This document shows, piece by piece, positions 50,988 through 59,958 of a stretch of DNA of 64,000 nucleotides (within the stretch, counting starts at the first letter, position 1; each line of letters starts with the position of its first letter). The notes under the pieces were generated by a model that saw nothing but the letters and a program-made list of their open reading frames with translations, was not told the DNA's origin and did no database searches. Source of the stretch: Pseudofrankia sp. DC12 (GTDB lineage: Bacteria; Actinomycetota; Actinomycetes; Frankiales; Frankiaceae); the NCBI RefSeq assembly GCF_000966285.1, contig NZ_KQ031391.1, forward strand, positions 5,332,430 to 5,396,429, written 5' to 3'. Made by a program: the position numbers and the translations under genes.

Positions 50988-53381
50988 ATGACCCCCGACG
51001 AACGCCAGCCTGCCGTGCCCCCAGCCGACCGGGCCGACCCGGCCGCCATCGCCCCGGACGGCCCCGGCTCGCGGCAGGCGGCCACCGCGACAGGCCAGGC
51101 CGAGCCGTTCGGTGACGGCGGTGCGGCGCTGGCGCGGCTCGCCGCGGCGTACGGCGTCACGACCGGCTACCTCGACGCCCGGGACCAGCCGGTCGCCGTC
51201 CCGGTCGACGCCGTACGCCGGGTGCTGGAGCTGATGGGCGTCGACACGGCCGATCCGGTCGCGGCGCTGGCGGCCGCGCAGGCGGCGCCGTGGCGGCGGC
51301 TGGCGCCGCCGAGCGTCGTCGTGAAGGCCTCGGCCCCGGCCGCCGTCACGCTGCGGCTGCCGGCCGGGCTCGATCCTGAGGCCGTCCGCTGCGAGCTGGC
51401 GCTGGCCGACGGCAGGGTCCTCGCGGTCGCCGTCGGCCCCGAGCAGGAGCGACGGGAGCTCGACGGAGCCCAGCTCGTCGCCCGGCCCGCGCGGCTTCCC
51501 GGCGGGCTGCCGCTCGGGGACCACTTCCTGCGCGTGCGCGCCGGCGGTCTGGAGGCGACGACGCAGGTCGTCGCCGTCCCCGACCGGGTGCCCGAGCCGG
51601 CTCACGACGCCGCTGGACCAGGCCGGGCCGGTGCCGGCTCGCCCGCCGTCGCCGCGTCGACGCCTGGCGACGACAGCCGTCGGGGCGACCGGATGTGGGG
51701 CTGGATGGTCCAGCTGTATGCCCTGCGCTCGGCCGGCTCCTGGGGGATGGGCGACTACGCCGACCTCGCGACGCTCGCGGCCTGGTCCGGCTCGGCCGCC
51801 GGGGGGCGCGCCGACGTGCTGCTCGTCAACCCGCTGCACGCCGCGGCACCGACGCTGCCGGTCCAGCCGTCGCCCTACTACCCGGCGAGCCGGCGGTTCC
51901 TCTCGCCGCTCTACCTGCGCCCAGAGGACACCCCCGAGTACTCCGCCGCCGGCCCGGCGACCCGCGCGGCCGTCGACGCCCATGCCGCCGCCGCGCGCAA
52001 GGCCCACCTCGCCACCGGTGGACCTGGGGGCGGCGCCGACGAGTTCGGCGAGCTGATCGACCGGGACAGCGTCTGGGCAGCCAAGCTCGCGGCCCTTGAG
52101 GTGCTGTTCGCCCGGTCGCCGCAGCCGGCGGACGCGGCGGGTGCGGCCGGGGACGAGGTGGCCGAGTTCGCGCTCTGGTGCGCGCTCGCCGAGCGGCACG
52201 GCCCCGACTGGCGGGTCTGGCCGGCCGCGTTGCGCGACCGTGAGCCGGGTGCCCTCGCCGCCGCGCGCGCCGAGTTGGCCGACCGCGTCGCGTTCCACCG
52301 CTGGCTGCAGGCCCGGGCCGAGCAGCAGGTGGCCGCGGCCCAGGCGGCCGCCCGGGCCGCCGGGATGCGGGTCGGCATCATCCACGACCTGGCCGTCGGC
52401 GTCGACCCCGCCGGCGCGGACACCTGGGCGGACCGGGACGCGTACGCCGTCGGGGTGAGCATCGGCGCTCCACCGGACCTGTTCAACCAGCAGGGCCAGG
52501 ACTGGGGGCTGCCACCGTGGCGGCCGGACCGGCTCGCCGAGACGGGCTACGCGCCGCTGCGCCGCATGATCGCCGCGGTGCTGGGCCGCGGCGGCGGGCT
52601 GCGGGTGGACCACATCCTCGGCCTGTTCCGGCTGTGGTGGATTCCGGGGGGCGCCGGCGCCGCGAACGGCACGTATGTCCGCTACGACGCCGAGGCGATG
52701 CTGGGTGTGCTCGCGTTGGAGGCGGCGAAGGCCGGCGCTCTGATCGTTGGCGAGGACCTCGGCACGGTGGAGCCGACGGTCGCCACGACGCTGGCCGACC
52801 TCGGCGTCCTCGGCTCCTCCGTGCTGTGGTTCGAGAACGACGCCGACGGTGTCCCGGTGCCGCCGGCCGCGTGGCGGGCTCGGACGATGGCCAGCGTCAC
52901 GACCCACGACCTGCCGACCGCCGCGGGATTCCTGCTGGGCGAGCACATCCGTGCCCGCGCCGAGCGTGGGCTGCTGGCCCGGCCGGTCGCGCGGGAGACG
53001 GCCGAGTGGCGCGCGAGCAGGGCCGGCCTGCTCGCCCACCTGCGGGCCCACGGGCTGCTCGGGCCGGCGGCGGGGCCGGAGACCGCGGACGAGCTGGCAC
53101 CCGAGGTGGTCCGGGCGGCCGCGCTCGGGATGCACCGCCTGCTGGTCGCCACCCCGGCGCGGATCATCCTGGCCGCGCCGGGCGACGCCGTCGGCGACCG
53201 CCACCAGCCGAACCTGCCGAGCACGGTGGACAGCTACCCGAACTGGCGCCTCCCGGTCCGGGACGCCGACGGGCGCCAGGTGACCCTGGAGGAGCTCATG
53301 GCCGACGAGCGCGTCGCCCGCCTCGTCGCCGTCCTCGCCGAGGCGGGCGGGCGGCCTGGCGGGCCCGCCGCCAACCCCTGA
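50988..53381 (+). CDS. malQ: 4-alpha-glucanotransferase (amylomaltase)
   Basis: A protein of 797 aa from ATG 50988; the frame is open upstream but overlaps the kinase gene. It is a GH77 enzyme transferring glucan chains between maltodextrins. The N-terminal actinobacterial MalQ extension (about 40-210) precedes the barrel. Motifs are MVQLYALRSAGSWGMGDYADL, LLVNPLHA, GVSIGAPPDLFNQQGQDWGLPPW, nucleophile Asp541 (LRVDHILGLFRLWW), acid/base Glu589 (VGEDLGTVEP) and TTHDLPT. It is probably part of glycogen/maltodextrin turnover with the GH13 glucosidase. It follows the two-component genes by 34 bp. Confidence 0.95.
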   Translation: MTPDERQPAVPPADRADPAAIAPDGPGSRQAATATGQAEPFGDGGAALARLAAAYGVTTGYLDARDQPVAVPVDAVRRVLELMGVDTADPVAALAAAQAAPWRRLAPPSVVVKASAPAAVTLRLPAGLDPEAVRCELALADGRVLAVAVGPEQERRELDGAQLVARPARLPGGLPLGDHFLRVRAGGLEATTQVVAVPDRVPEPAHDAAGPGRAGAGSPAVAASTPGDDSRRGDRMWGWMVQLYALRSAGSWGMGDYADLATLAAWSGSAAGGRADVLLVNPLHAAAPTLPVQPSPYYPASRRFLSPLYLRPEDTPEYSAAGPATRAAVDAHAAAARKAHLATGGPGGGADEFGELIDRDSVWAAKLAALEVLFARSPQPADAAGAAGDEVAEFALWCALAERHGPDWRVWPAALRDREPGALAAARAELADRVAFHRWLQARAEQQVAAAQAAARAAGMRVGIIHDLAVGVDPAGADTWADRDAYAVGVSIGAPPDLFNQQGQDWGLPPWRPDRLAETGYAPLRRMIAAVLGRGGGLRVDHILGLFRLWWIPGGAGAANGTYVRYDAEAMLGVLALEAAKAGALIVGEDLGTVEPTVATTLADLGVLGSSVLWFENDADGVPVPPAAWRARTMASVTTHDLPTAAGFLLGEHIRARAERGLLARPVARETAEWRASRAGLLAHLRAHGLLGPAAGPETADELAPEVVRAAALGMHRLLVATPARIILAAPGDAVGDRHQPNLPSTVDSYPNWRLPVRDADGRQVTLEELMADERVARLVAVLAEAGGRPGGPAANP

Positions 53382-53518
53382 CCGACGACCCGGCTGGCCG
53401 GGCGGACCGGCCTGGAGGGCGCGGCTCCGGGGCCGCGAAGACGCCTGCGTGCCGGCGCGGCCGAGCGGCACGGGCCGGTATCCAGTCCTGTGCACCACAT
53501 GGGTAACCGTGGTGTCTC

Positions 53519-54067
53519 GTGGTCAGGCCGATGCCGGTAGTCTTCGAAACCGTGACTCGCCGTCCTGCGTCAATCGGGGCCATGAACGGGCCCGTGTCAA
53601 TCGGGGCCATGAACGGGCCCGTGTCAATCGGGGCCATGAACGGGCCCGTGTCAATCGGGGCCATGAACGGGCCCGTGTCAGCTGTTGCCAGGACCAGGCC
53701 CGTGCGCCGTGGCGCTCGTCGGGCCGCGACGCTGGCCGTGCTGACCGCCCTCGCCGTGCCGCTCTTCTCCGCCGCGGCCCTCGCGGACACGGGGCAGATC
53801 GGGACGAAGTACAACCCGGACCCGCTGTCGCCGCTGGACACCTGGCTGATCTACGGCGGCACCATCGTCGGTGGCTTCCTCCTCGCGCTGATCCTCACCG
53901 CGCTGTCGGGCCGCAAGAGCTCCGAGCGCTACCGCCCGGGGCAGCCGTGGCAGCACGACTCGATCTGGCTCGGCGGCGAGTCCGCGGAGCAGGACGCGGC
54001 TGACTCGTCGAAGGAGACCGCCGGCACGGCGACACCGGGTTCCGGTGGAGCCAGTGGCAAGTGGTGA
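53519..54067 (+). CDS. Small exported/membrane protein with N-terminal tandem repeats
   Basis: 182 aa if started at GTG 53519; the start is uncertain. The first part contains four SIGAMNGPV repeats from a 27-bp tandem array, each with its own in-frame ATG. A basic segment and hydrophobic stretch (ATLAVLTALAVPLFSAAALADTG) then look like a signal sequence with an Ala-x-Ala site, so the native start may be just before it. A single TM helix (WLIYGGTIVGGFLLALILTAL) and a hydrophilic tail with YRPGQPWQHDSIWLGG follow. Small proteins of this kind occur next to DUF5130 genes in actinobacteria. Function unknown. Confidence 0.7.
   Translation: MVRPMPVVFETVTRRPASIGAMNGPVSIGAMNGPVSIGAMNGPVSIGAMNGPVSAVARTRPVRRGARRAATLAVLTALAVPLFSAAALADTGQIGTKYNPDPLSPLDTWLIYGGTIVGGFLLALILTALSGRKSSERYRPGQPWQHDSIWLGGESAEQDAADSSKETAGTATPGSGGASGKW
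53570..53677. repeat. 27-bp tandem repeat, 4 copies, at the start of the small membrane protein gene
   Basis: Four head-to-tail copies begin at 53570, 53597, 53624 and 53651. Each encodes SIGAMNGPV and contains an in-frame ATG with GGGGCC upstream. Copy-number change would alter the number of potential starts without changing frame. Confidence 0.88.
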
Positions 54068-54584
54068 GGCGTTCCGCCAGGACCAGCTCGACCGGCTGAA
54101 CCGGGCCAGGCTGCTCGCCGAGCAGCAGACCGGTATCCGCTTTCACGTCCGCGTCGGCGCGGTCTCCGGCGACCCGGAGGCCGCGGCCGCGCGGATTCTC
54201 ACCGAGGTTGCCGGTGGCCATCAGTCAGGTGACCACGTCCTCGTTCTCGTTTCGCCGGGGCAGCGGTTCGTCCGGGTCGTGACGACCCCGACCGCCCGCC
54301 GGCGGATCTCCGACGCCGCGGCCTCGTTCGCGACGCTGTCGATGACATCCAGCTTCGCCGTCGGTGATCTCGTCGGTGGTCTGGTCAGCGGCCTGCGCCA
54401 GCTCGCGGACGCCGCGGGCCGGCCGGGCCGTCCGCCGAGCCGGCGTGACACCTCCGGCGAGGCCGTTCGTCCCGCCGAGGAGTCGACCGGTGCGGGCCTG
54501 GCCCCACAGAGCGCCGCTGGTCCGGTGGCGCCCGCCGCGGGGACCGCGCGCCTGGGCCGGGCCACCCCGATCAGCGCTGTCTGA
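54045..54584 (+). CDS. DUF5130 (TPM-like) protein
   Basis: 179 aa, overlapping the end of the previous gene by 23 bp, so the two are probably co-translated. The core (DQLDRLNRARLLAEQQTGIR, then VRVVTTPTARRRISDAAASF and FAVGDLVGGLVSGLRQL) matches the DUF5130 family, which resembles TPM-domain proteins. The C-terminal ~50 residues are low-complexity. The function is not established. The final codons lie within an 18-bp tandem repeat. Confidence 0.8.
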   Translation: MEPVASGEAFRQDQLDRLNRARLLAEQQTGIRFHVRVGAVSGDPEAAAARILTEVAGGHQSGDHVLVLVSPGQRFVRVVTTPTARRRISDAAASFATLSMTSSFAVGDLVGGLVSGLRQLADAAGRPGRPPSRRDTSGEAVRPAEESTGAGLAPQSAAGPVAPAAGTARLGRATPISAV

Positions 54585-54647
54585 CTCAGGCGCGCTGTCT
54601 GCTTCAGGCGCGCTGTCTGCTTCAGGCACGCTGTCTCCTTGAGGCGT
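54576..54647. repeat. 18-bp tandem repeat, 4 copies, joining the DUF5130 stop to an MFS remnant
   Basis: Copies at 54576, 54594, 54612 and 54630 follow GCTGTCTGCTTCAGGCGC with a few substitutions. The first copy contains the DUF5130 stop codon and the last leads into the transporter remnant. The array marks the likely junction of a deletion or duplication. Confidence 0.8.
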
Positions 54648-55276
54648 GCCTGCTGCTGTTCAGCGTGGCGTTCGCGGCGATGCTGCTGTCGATCGTGACG
54701 TACCTGGACGCCGTCTGGGGCTGGTCGCCGCTGCTGGAGGGGCTCGCCCTCGCGCCTGGGCCGGCGATGGTGCCGCCGGTGGCGCTGGCACTGACCGGCC
54801 GGCTGGTCGGCCGGTTCGGCGCCGGCCCGGTCGCGGCCGTCGGCACGCTGGCCTTCGCCGCCGGCCCGGTGTGGTGGGCGTCGCGGATCGGACTGGCCCA
54901 CGACTACGCGACCGTCATGCTCCCCGGTCTGGTGGTCGTCGGGATCGGGGTCGGGCTGGCGCTGCCGACCCTGACCTCCGCGGCGACGTCCGTGCTGCCG
55001 GCGGACCGGTTCGCGACGGGCAGCGCGGTGGTGAACATGGCCCGCCAGATCGGCAGCGTCCTCGGCGTCGCCATCCTGATCGCCGTCATCGGCTCGCCGT
55101 CACTGCGGACGGTCGTCGGCGTCTTCCACGCGGGCTGGTGGCTCTGCGCCGCGGCGTCGCTCGCGGCCACCGTTGTCGCCGCCTGTGGCTGGTGCCTCGC
55201 CGGCTGGCCGCCTGATCGACGACCTGACGGAGCGCGCGAACGGCGGATGGTGGTCGCGGTTGGAGCCGCGAGGTAG
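54630..55276 (+). pseudogene. C-terminal remnant of an MFS (DHA2-type) transporter
   Basis: Only the last ~200 residues of a 14-TM drug transporter remain. Hydrophobic helices (AAMLLSIVTYLDAVWGWSP, LVVVGIGVGLALPTL) and the late-MFS motif FATGSAVVNMARQIGSVLGVAIL are recognisable. There is no start region, no N-terminal half and no MFS motif A. It begins at the edge of a tandem-repeat array. A GTG at 54665 could give a 203-aa product, but a functional carrier is not expected. Confidence 0.75.
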
Positions 55277-55409
55277 GCGGCGGTCGCCAGGCTCCGGCGG
55301 ACGTACGGGCGCCAGGCGTTCGGCGCGGCTTCCAACGGCAGAGGCCGGGCCGGGCCGTGGCGACTCGCCACAGCCGGCCCGGCCCCACGGTCGCGGCCGG
55401 TGGCCGCCG

Positions 55410-57968
55410 TCAGCCGGCGGCCTGGCCGGCCGTGGCGTCCTTCGCCCGGGCGGCGAGCGCCCGGACCAGGCCGTCACGGCCCTCGGTCAGCGCGCGGCGC
55501 AGTGGCGGCGCCGGGTCCTCGTTCGCCAGGTAGGCGTCCACCTTGTCCAGCGTCGAGGTCTCGATCACCCCGTCCGGGAAGAGCATCTGGGTGATCGTCT
55601 GGGCGGTGTCGAAGCTGCGGGTCTTCCAGATCTCCGCCACCTCGGCGAAGTACCGGTCGACGTACGGCCGGGTCAGCTCGCGCTGGCTCGCCACCCAGAA
55701 GCCGCCCATCGTGGCGACCGCCAGGTGGTTGGAGAGCGCGTCGGACTCCATCACGGCCGCCCAGGCGGCGGCCTTGGCCTCGGCGGTCGGCCGGGCGCTG
55801 CGCGCCGTGGCCGCCCGCTTCTCGCCGGCGGCGGTGGCGTCCCGGGCCAGCTCGGCGTCGATCTCGGTGTCGCCGTAGACGCCGCGGGCGACGAGCTGGG
55901 TGAGCAGCGTCCAGCGCAGCTCGGTGTCCAGCGCCAGCCCCTCGATGACGTCGCGGCCCTCGAAGATCGCCTTGATCTTCTCGACCTGGTCGGCCTCCTC
56001 GGCCTGGGCGAAGGTGGTGGCGAACACCAGCTGCAGGTCGCTGCCGGGCGCCGCCGCCCGCATCAGCGCCTCGGCCCGCTCGGTGAGCGCGCGCAGTGCG
56101 GCCGACCGGTTCGCCGGGTCGCCGTAGCTGTCCAGGGTCAGCGCGGCGCGGGCGAGCAGCGTCTGCACCACGCCGATGTCGTCCTCGGCGTCGACGCCGG
56201 AGAGCACGAGCTGGACGTAGTCGCGGGCCGCGAGCTCCGCGTCCCGGGTCATGTCCCACGCGGCCGCCCAGCACAGCGTGCGGGGCAGCGACGCCCGGAC
56301 CCTGCCGATGCCGGAGATCAGCGTGGCCAGCGACCGGTCGTCCAGCCGGATCTTGGCGAACGACAGGTCGTCGTCGTTGACCAGCAGCAGCTCGGGCCGG
56401 CGCGCCCCGACCAGCTTGGTGACCTCGGTCAGTGCGCCGACGACGTCGAGCTCGACCCGCTCCCGGCGGACCAGGTCGCCCTTGGCGTCCCGGTCGTAGA
56501 GGCCGATCGCGATCCGGTGCGGCCGCAGGGTCTGGGAGGCCGTCGGCGGGTGCGCGGCCGGCTCCTGCACCACGTCGAACGCGGTGAACAGCCCGGAGGA
56601 GTCGGTCTCGAACCGCGGCCGCAGCGTGTTGACGCCCGTCGTCTCCAGCCAGTCCTTCGACCAGCCGGTGAGCTCACGGCCGCTCGCCTTCTCCAGCTCG
56701 TCGAGCAGGTCGCGCAGCGTCGTGTTGCCGTACTCGTAGGCGCGGAAGTAGGTGCGCAGGCCGGAGAGGAACTCCTCCTGGCCGACCCAGCTCACCAGTT
56801 GCTTGAGCACTGAAGCGCCCTTGGCGTAGGTGATGCCGTCGAAGTTGGTGCGCACCGCGTCCATGTCGACGGCGTCCGCGACGATCGGGTGCGTCGAGGA
56901 CAGCTGGTCCTGCCGGTACGCCCAGCCCTTCTCGGCGTTGGCGAAGGTCGTCCAGCCGTTGGTGAACCGGGTCGAGGTGACCTGCGCGAGCACCGAGACG
57001 TAGGTCGCGAACGACTCGTTCAGCCACAGGTCGTCCCACCAGCGCATGGTGACCAGGTCGCCGAACCACATGTGCGCCATCTCGTGCAGGATCGTCTCGG
57101 CCCGGCGCTCCCGGCGGGCCTCGGTCACCTTGGCCCGGAAGACGTAGTCCTCCAGGTACGTGACGCAGCCGGCGTTCTCCATCGCCCCGGCGTTGAACTC
57201 GGGCACGAACAGCTGGTCGTACTTGCCGAACGGGTACCGGTAGTCGAACACCCTGTGGTAGAAGTCGAAGCCCTGCTTGGTGATCTCGAACAGCTCGGCC
57301 GGGTCGAGGAACTCGGCGAGCGAGCCGCGGCAGTACAGCCCGAGGTCGATCCCGTCGTGGGAGTCGCGGACCTCGTGGTACGGGCCGGCGACAAGCGCGG
57401 TGATGTAGGTCGACATCACCGGGGTCGGCAGGAACCGGGTGACCCGCACGCCGATCGCCGCGTCCGCGACCGCGGCGACCGCGCTGTTCGAGATGACCTT
57501 CCAGTCCGCCGGGGCGGTGACGCTCAGAGTGAAGGTCGCCTTGAGGTCGGGCTGGTCGAAGCAGGCGTACATCCGGTGCGCGTCATACGTCTCGAACTGG
57601 GTGTAGAGGTACACCGCCTCGTCGACCGGGTCGACGAACCGGTGCAGGCCCTCGCCGGTGCGGGAGTACGCGCAGTCGGCGAGCACCGTGAGCCGGTTCG
57701 CCTCCGCCACGGTCGGCAGCGTGATCCGGTCGCCGTCGAACACCTCCGCCGGGTCGAGCACGACGCCGTTGAGCGCGATCTCGCGCACCGTCGGCGCGGC
57801 GAGCTCGATGAAGGTCGTCGCGCCCGGCTCGGTCGCGGTGAACGTGACGGTGGTCGTCGAGAGGAAGGTCTCGTGACCGGTCGTCAGGTCGAGCTCGACG
57901 TCGTAGGAGGAGACGTTTAGCAGGCGGGCGCGTTCGCGCGCCTCGTCGCGGGTGAGGTTGTTCGGCAC
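55410..57968 (-). CDS. pepN: Aminopeptidase N (M1 metallopeptidase)
   Basis: An 852-aa cytoplasmic zinc aminopeptidase of the actinobacterial ~850-aa M1 clade. The exopeptidase motif is GAMENAGC (261-268); the zinc site is HEMAHMWFGD (His295, Glu296, His299) with the third ligand Glu318 (LWLNESFATY). The substrate-entrance segment ACFDQPDLKATF lies at 135-146, and the C-terminal ERAP1-like helical domain is complete. It trims N-terminal residues from peptides. Gene order pepN, Rv2466c-like, rpiB resembles the mycobacterial Rv2467-Rv2466c-Rv2465c block, here loosened by an inserted membrane-protein gene. Confidence 0.97.
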   Translation of the reverse strand: MPNNLTRDEARERARLLNVSSYDVELDLTTGHETFLSTTTVTFTATEPGATTFIELAAPTVREIALNGVVLDPAEVFDGDRITLPTVAEANRLTVLADCAYSRTGEGLHRFVDPVDEAVYLYTQFETYDAHRMYACFDQPDLKATFTLSVTAPADWKVISNSAVAAVADAAIGVRVTRFLPTPVMSTYITALVAGPYHEVRDSHDGIDLGLYCRGSLAEFLDPAELFEITKQGFDFYHRVFDYRYPFGKYDQLFVPEFNAGAMENAGCVTYLEDYVFRAKVTEARRERRAETILHEMAHMWFGDLVTMRWWDDLWLNESFATYVSVLAQVTSTRFTNGWTTFANAEKGWAYRQDQLSSTHPIVADAVDMDAVRTNFDGITYAKGASVLKQLVSWVGQEEFLSGLRTYFRAYEYGNTTLRDLLDELEKASGRELTGWSKDWLETTGVNTLRPRFETDSSGLFTAFDVVQEPAAHPPTASQTLRPHRIAIGLYDRDAKGDLVRRERVELDVVGALTEVTKLVGARRPELLLVNDDDLSFAKIRLDDRSLATLISGIGRVRASLPRTLCWAAAWDMTRDAELAARDYVQLVLSGVDAEDDIGVVQTLLARAALTLDSYGDPANRSAALRALTERAEALMRAAAPGSDLQLVFATTFAQAEEADQVEKIKAIFEGRDVIEGLALDTELRWTLLTQLVARGVYGDTEIDAELARDATAAGEKRAATARSARPTAEAKAAAWAAVMESDALSNHLAVATMGGFWVASQRELTRPYVDRYFAEVAEIWKTRSFDTAQTITQMLFPDGVIETSTLDKVDAYLANEDPAPPLRRALTEGRDGLVRALAARAKDATAGQAAG

Positions 57969-58462
57969 TCGGATCCTCTCGGGACTCAGACCACCCTCGC
58001 GAGACAGCCGCGGTGTCCGGCGCGGCCGCCAGGGCGCCGCGGGACCGGACGGCGGTGCGCCGCGGGACTGGACGGCGGTCCGTCACGGCCGCGCGGCTGC
58101 TGCCGCGACGGAAGAACCACTTCCGCCAGTCTTCCACGCTGCGTGGGCGATCGGGCCGCGCGCGCGTTCCCGGGCCGTTGCGAACGCGAAAACGCGCCGG
58201 GTCGGCCGGGGCGCGCCGGACTGTCGGGCACCTGTCGTGTCCTCCCGCCGGCAGAGGTGACCAACTCGCGTAGTCTCGGGGCCGCGTGTCCGGCTGGCCG
58301 GTCACGTCGTCGGCGTACCCCGCGATACCCCGCGATGAGGCCCGGCCGCCCAGCGCGTTGGATACTCGGCGAATTGGGTACAGACCCGGCCGGATGTGAC
58401 GTCTAGAAGAGTCTGATCGCGATGCCTGGGCGAGCGGCCCGGAGGCTGAGGGAGGGCGCCTG
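57969..58462. other. 494-bp divergent intergenic region, no gene seen
   Basis: It contains a 23-bp direct tandem duplication (58034-58056 and 58057-58079, one mismatch) and a short TACCCCGCGA doublet near 58316-58335. Open frames have inconsistent composition. It presumably holds the promoters of pepN and of the AI-2E family gene. Confidence 0.55.
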
Positions 58463-59851
58463 GTGAGACGGGTCACGCGCGGGGGGACCGCCGGCGCGTC
58501 GGCGCCGGACGCCCCGGAGGCCGGCGCGGGCGCGGCGGACGTCCCGTCGCACAGCAGCGGGCGGACGAAGGCACGCCACGACGGCCCGGGCAGCCCGCCG
58601 CGACGCATCGCCCGGCTGGCCGAGCGAGGGGCGGCCAGGCTCGCCGCCGCGAGGGAGGCCGAGGCCGCCGCCGCGACGGCACCCCCGCCCAGCGAGCCGG
58701 TGAAGCCGCGGACGGCGGAGCGGCCTGCCGCGGTGATCGCGGCCTCGCCGCACGAGCGGGCCGAGCGGGCGGTCCCAGTCGCGTTACGGGTCAGTGCCGG
58801 CTGGTCGTGGCGGCTGCTGGTCGTGGGCGCGGCCATCTACGTCGTGGTGATCGCGATCGGCCGGATCAGGTCCATCGTGATCCCGGTCGTCGCCGGGCTG
58901 CTGATCAGCGCCTTGATCGTGCCGATCGCGCACCGCCTGCAGCGGGTCGGCGTGCCCCGGCTCGCGTCGGCCTTCATCGCGTTGTTTACCTTCTTCATCG
59001 TCCTGGGCGGCATCGCCGTCGGCGTGGGCTTCAATGCGGCCAGCGAGCTGCCGACCGTCATCGACCAGGTCAACAACGGCATCACCCAGGTCAGGAACTA
59101 CCTGACGACCGGACCGCTCCACCTTTCCCAGAAGCAGATCACGGACCTGATCGACAGCGTCCAGCACTCGCTCACCGCGAACCGGGGCAAGGTCGTGTCG
59201 GGAGTGATCACGACGGCCTCGGTGCTGGTCGAGGTGCTCGCGAGCCTCCTGGTGACGGTGTTCGCGACCTTCTTCTTCATCTACGACGGCGCCGGCATCT
59301 GGAACTGGATCGTGACCAGGTTCCCGCCGGCCGCGGAGGAGCGGGTCCGGGGCGCCGGCCGGGTGGCCTGGGCGACGCTGACCGGCTACATCCGGGGCAC
59401 CGTGCTCATCGCGTTCACCGACGCGCTCGGCATCTCGATCGGTCTGGTCGTCGTCGGGACACCGCTGGTGGCACCGCTGGCGCTGGTGACCTTCTTCGGC
59501 GGTTTCATCCCGATCGTCGGCGCGACGGTGGCGGGCACCGCGGCCGTGCTGGTCACGCTGGTCGCCAAGGGGCTCATCCCGGCGATCATCGTGCTGTGCG
59601 TGGTTCTCGTCGTGCAGCAGTTCGAGGGGCATGTCATGCACCCGATGGTGATGCGCCGCGCGGTGAACCTGCACCCGCTGGCGATCGTGATCTCGCTGTC
59701 GGCCGGTGCCGTGCTCGCCGGCATCCCGGGCGCGATCGCCGCCGTGCCGACCGTCGCGGTGATCAACAGGGTGGCCAGTTATCTCGCCGCCAGCGGGAAG
59801 GCGCCGCCCGAGCCGGAGGTTGACCCGGTCGGGGCGCCCGACGCGGTCTAG
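58463..59851 (+). CDS. AI-2E family (PerM/YdiK-type) membrane protein
   Basis: A 462-aa integral membrane protein. A ~110-residue Ala/Arg/Glu-rich cytoplasmic N-tail precedes about eight TM helices typical of the family (VVVIAIGRIRSIVIPVVAGLL, LVTVFATFFFIYDG, FFGGFIPIVGATVAGTAAV, VQQFEGHVMHPMVM). The GGFIPIVG and NxxHPLAIV-like (VNLHPLAIVISL) segments are family signatures. Members are proposed small-molecule exporters or, in some bacteria, Na+/H+ antiporters; autoinducer-2 transport is not general. The start (GTG 58463) is supported by GAGGG upstream. Confidence 0.88.
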   Translation: MRRVTRGGTAGASAPDAPEAGAGAADVPSHSSGRTKARHDGPGSPPRRIARLAERGAARLAAAREAEAAAATAPPPSEPVKPRTAERPAAVIAASPHERAERAVPVALRVSAGWSWRLLVVGAAIYVVVIAIGRIRSIVIPVVAGLLISALIVPIAHRLQRVGVPRLASAFIALFTFFIVLGGIAVGVGFNAASELPTVIDQVNNGITQVRNYLTTGPLHLSQKQITDLIDSVQHSLTANRGKVVSGVITTASVLVEVLASLLVTVFATFFFIYDGAGIWNWIVTRFPPAAEERVRGAGRVAWATLTGYIRGTVLIAFTDALGISIGLVVVGTPLVAPLALVTFFGGFIPIVGATVAGTAAVLVTLVAKGLIPAIIVLCVVLVVQQFEGHVMHPMVMRRAVNLHPLAIVISLSAGAVLAGIPGAIAAVPTVAVINRVASYLAASGKAPPEPEVDPVGAPDAV

Positions 59852-59958
59852 CGTCCGGGACACGGGACCGACGGTCGCGCGGCCCGCTCGGGCCTCCCCG
59901 CGGTGTCGGGGCGGTTGCCTCGCGCCTTCCTGCGCGGGCCGGGCGAACGGAGAGACAA

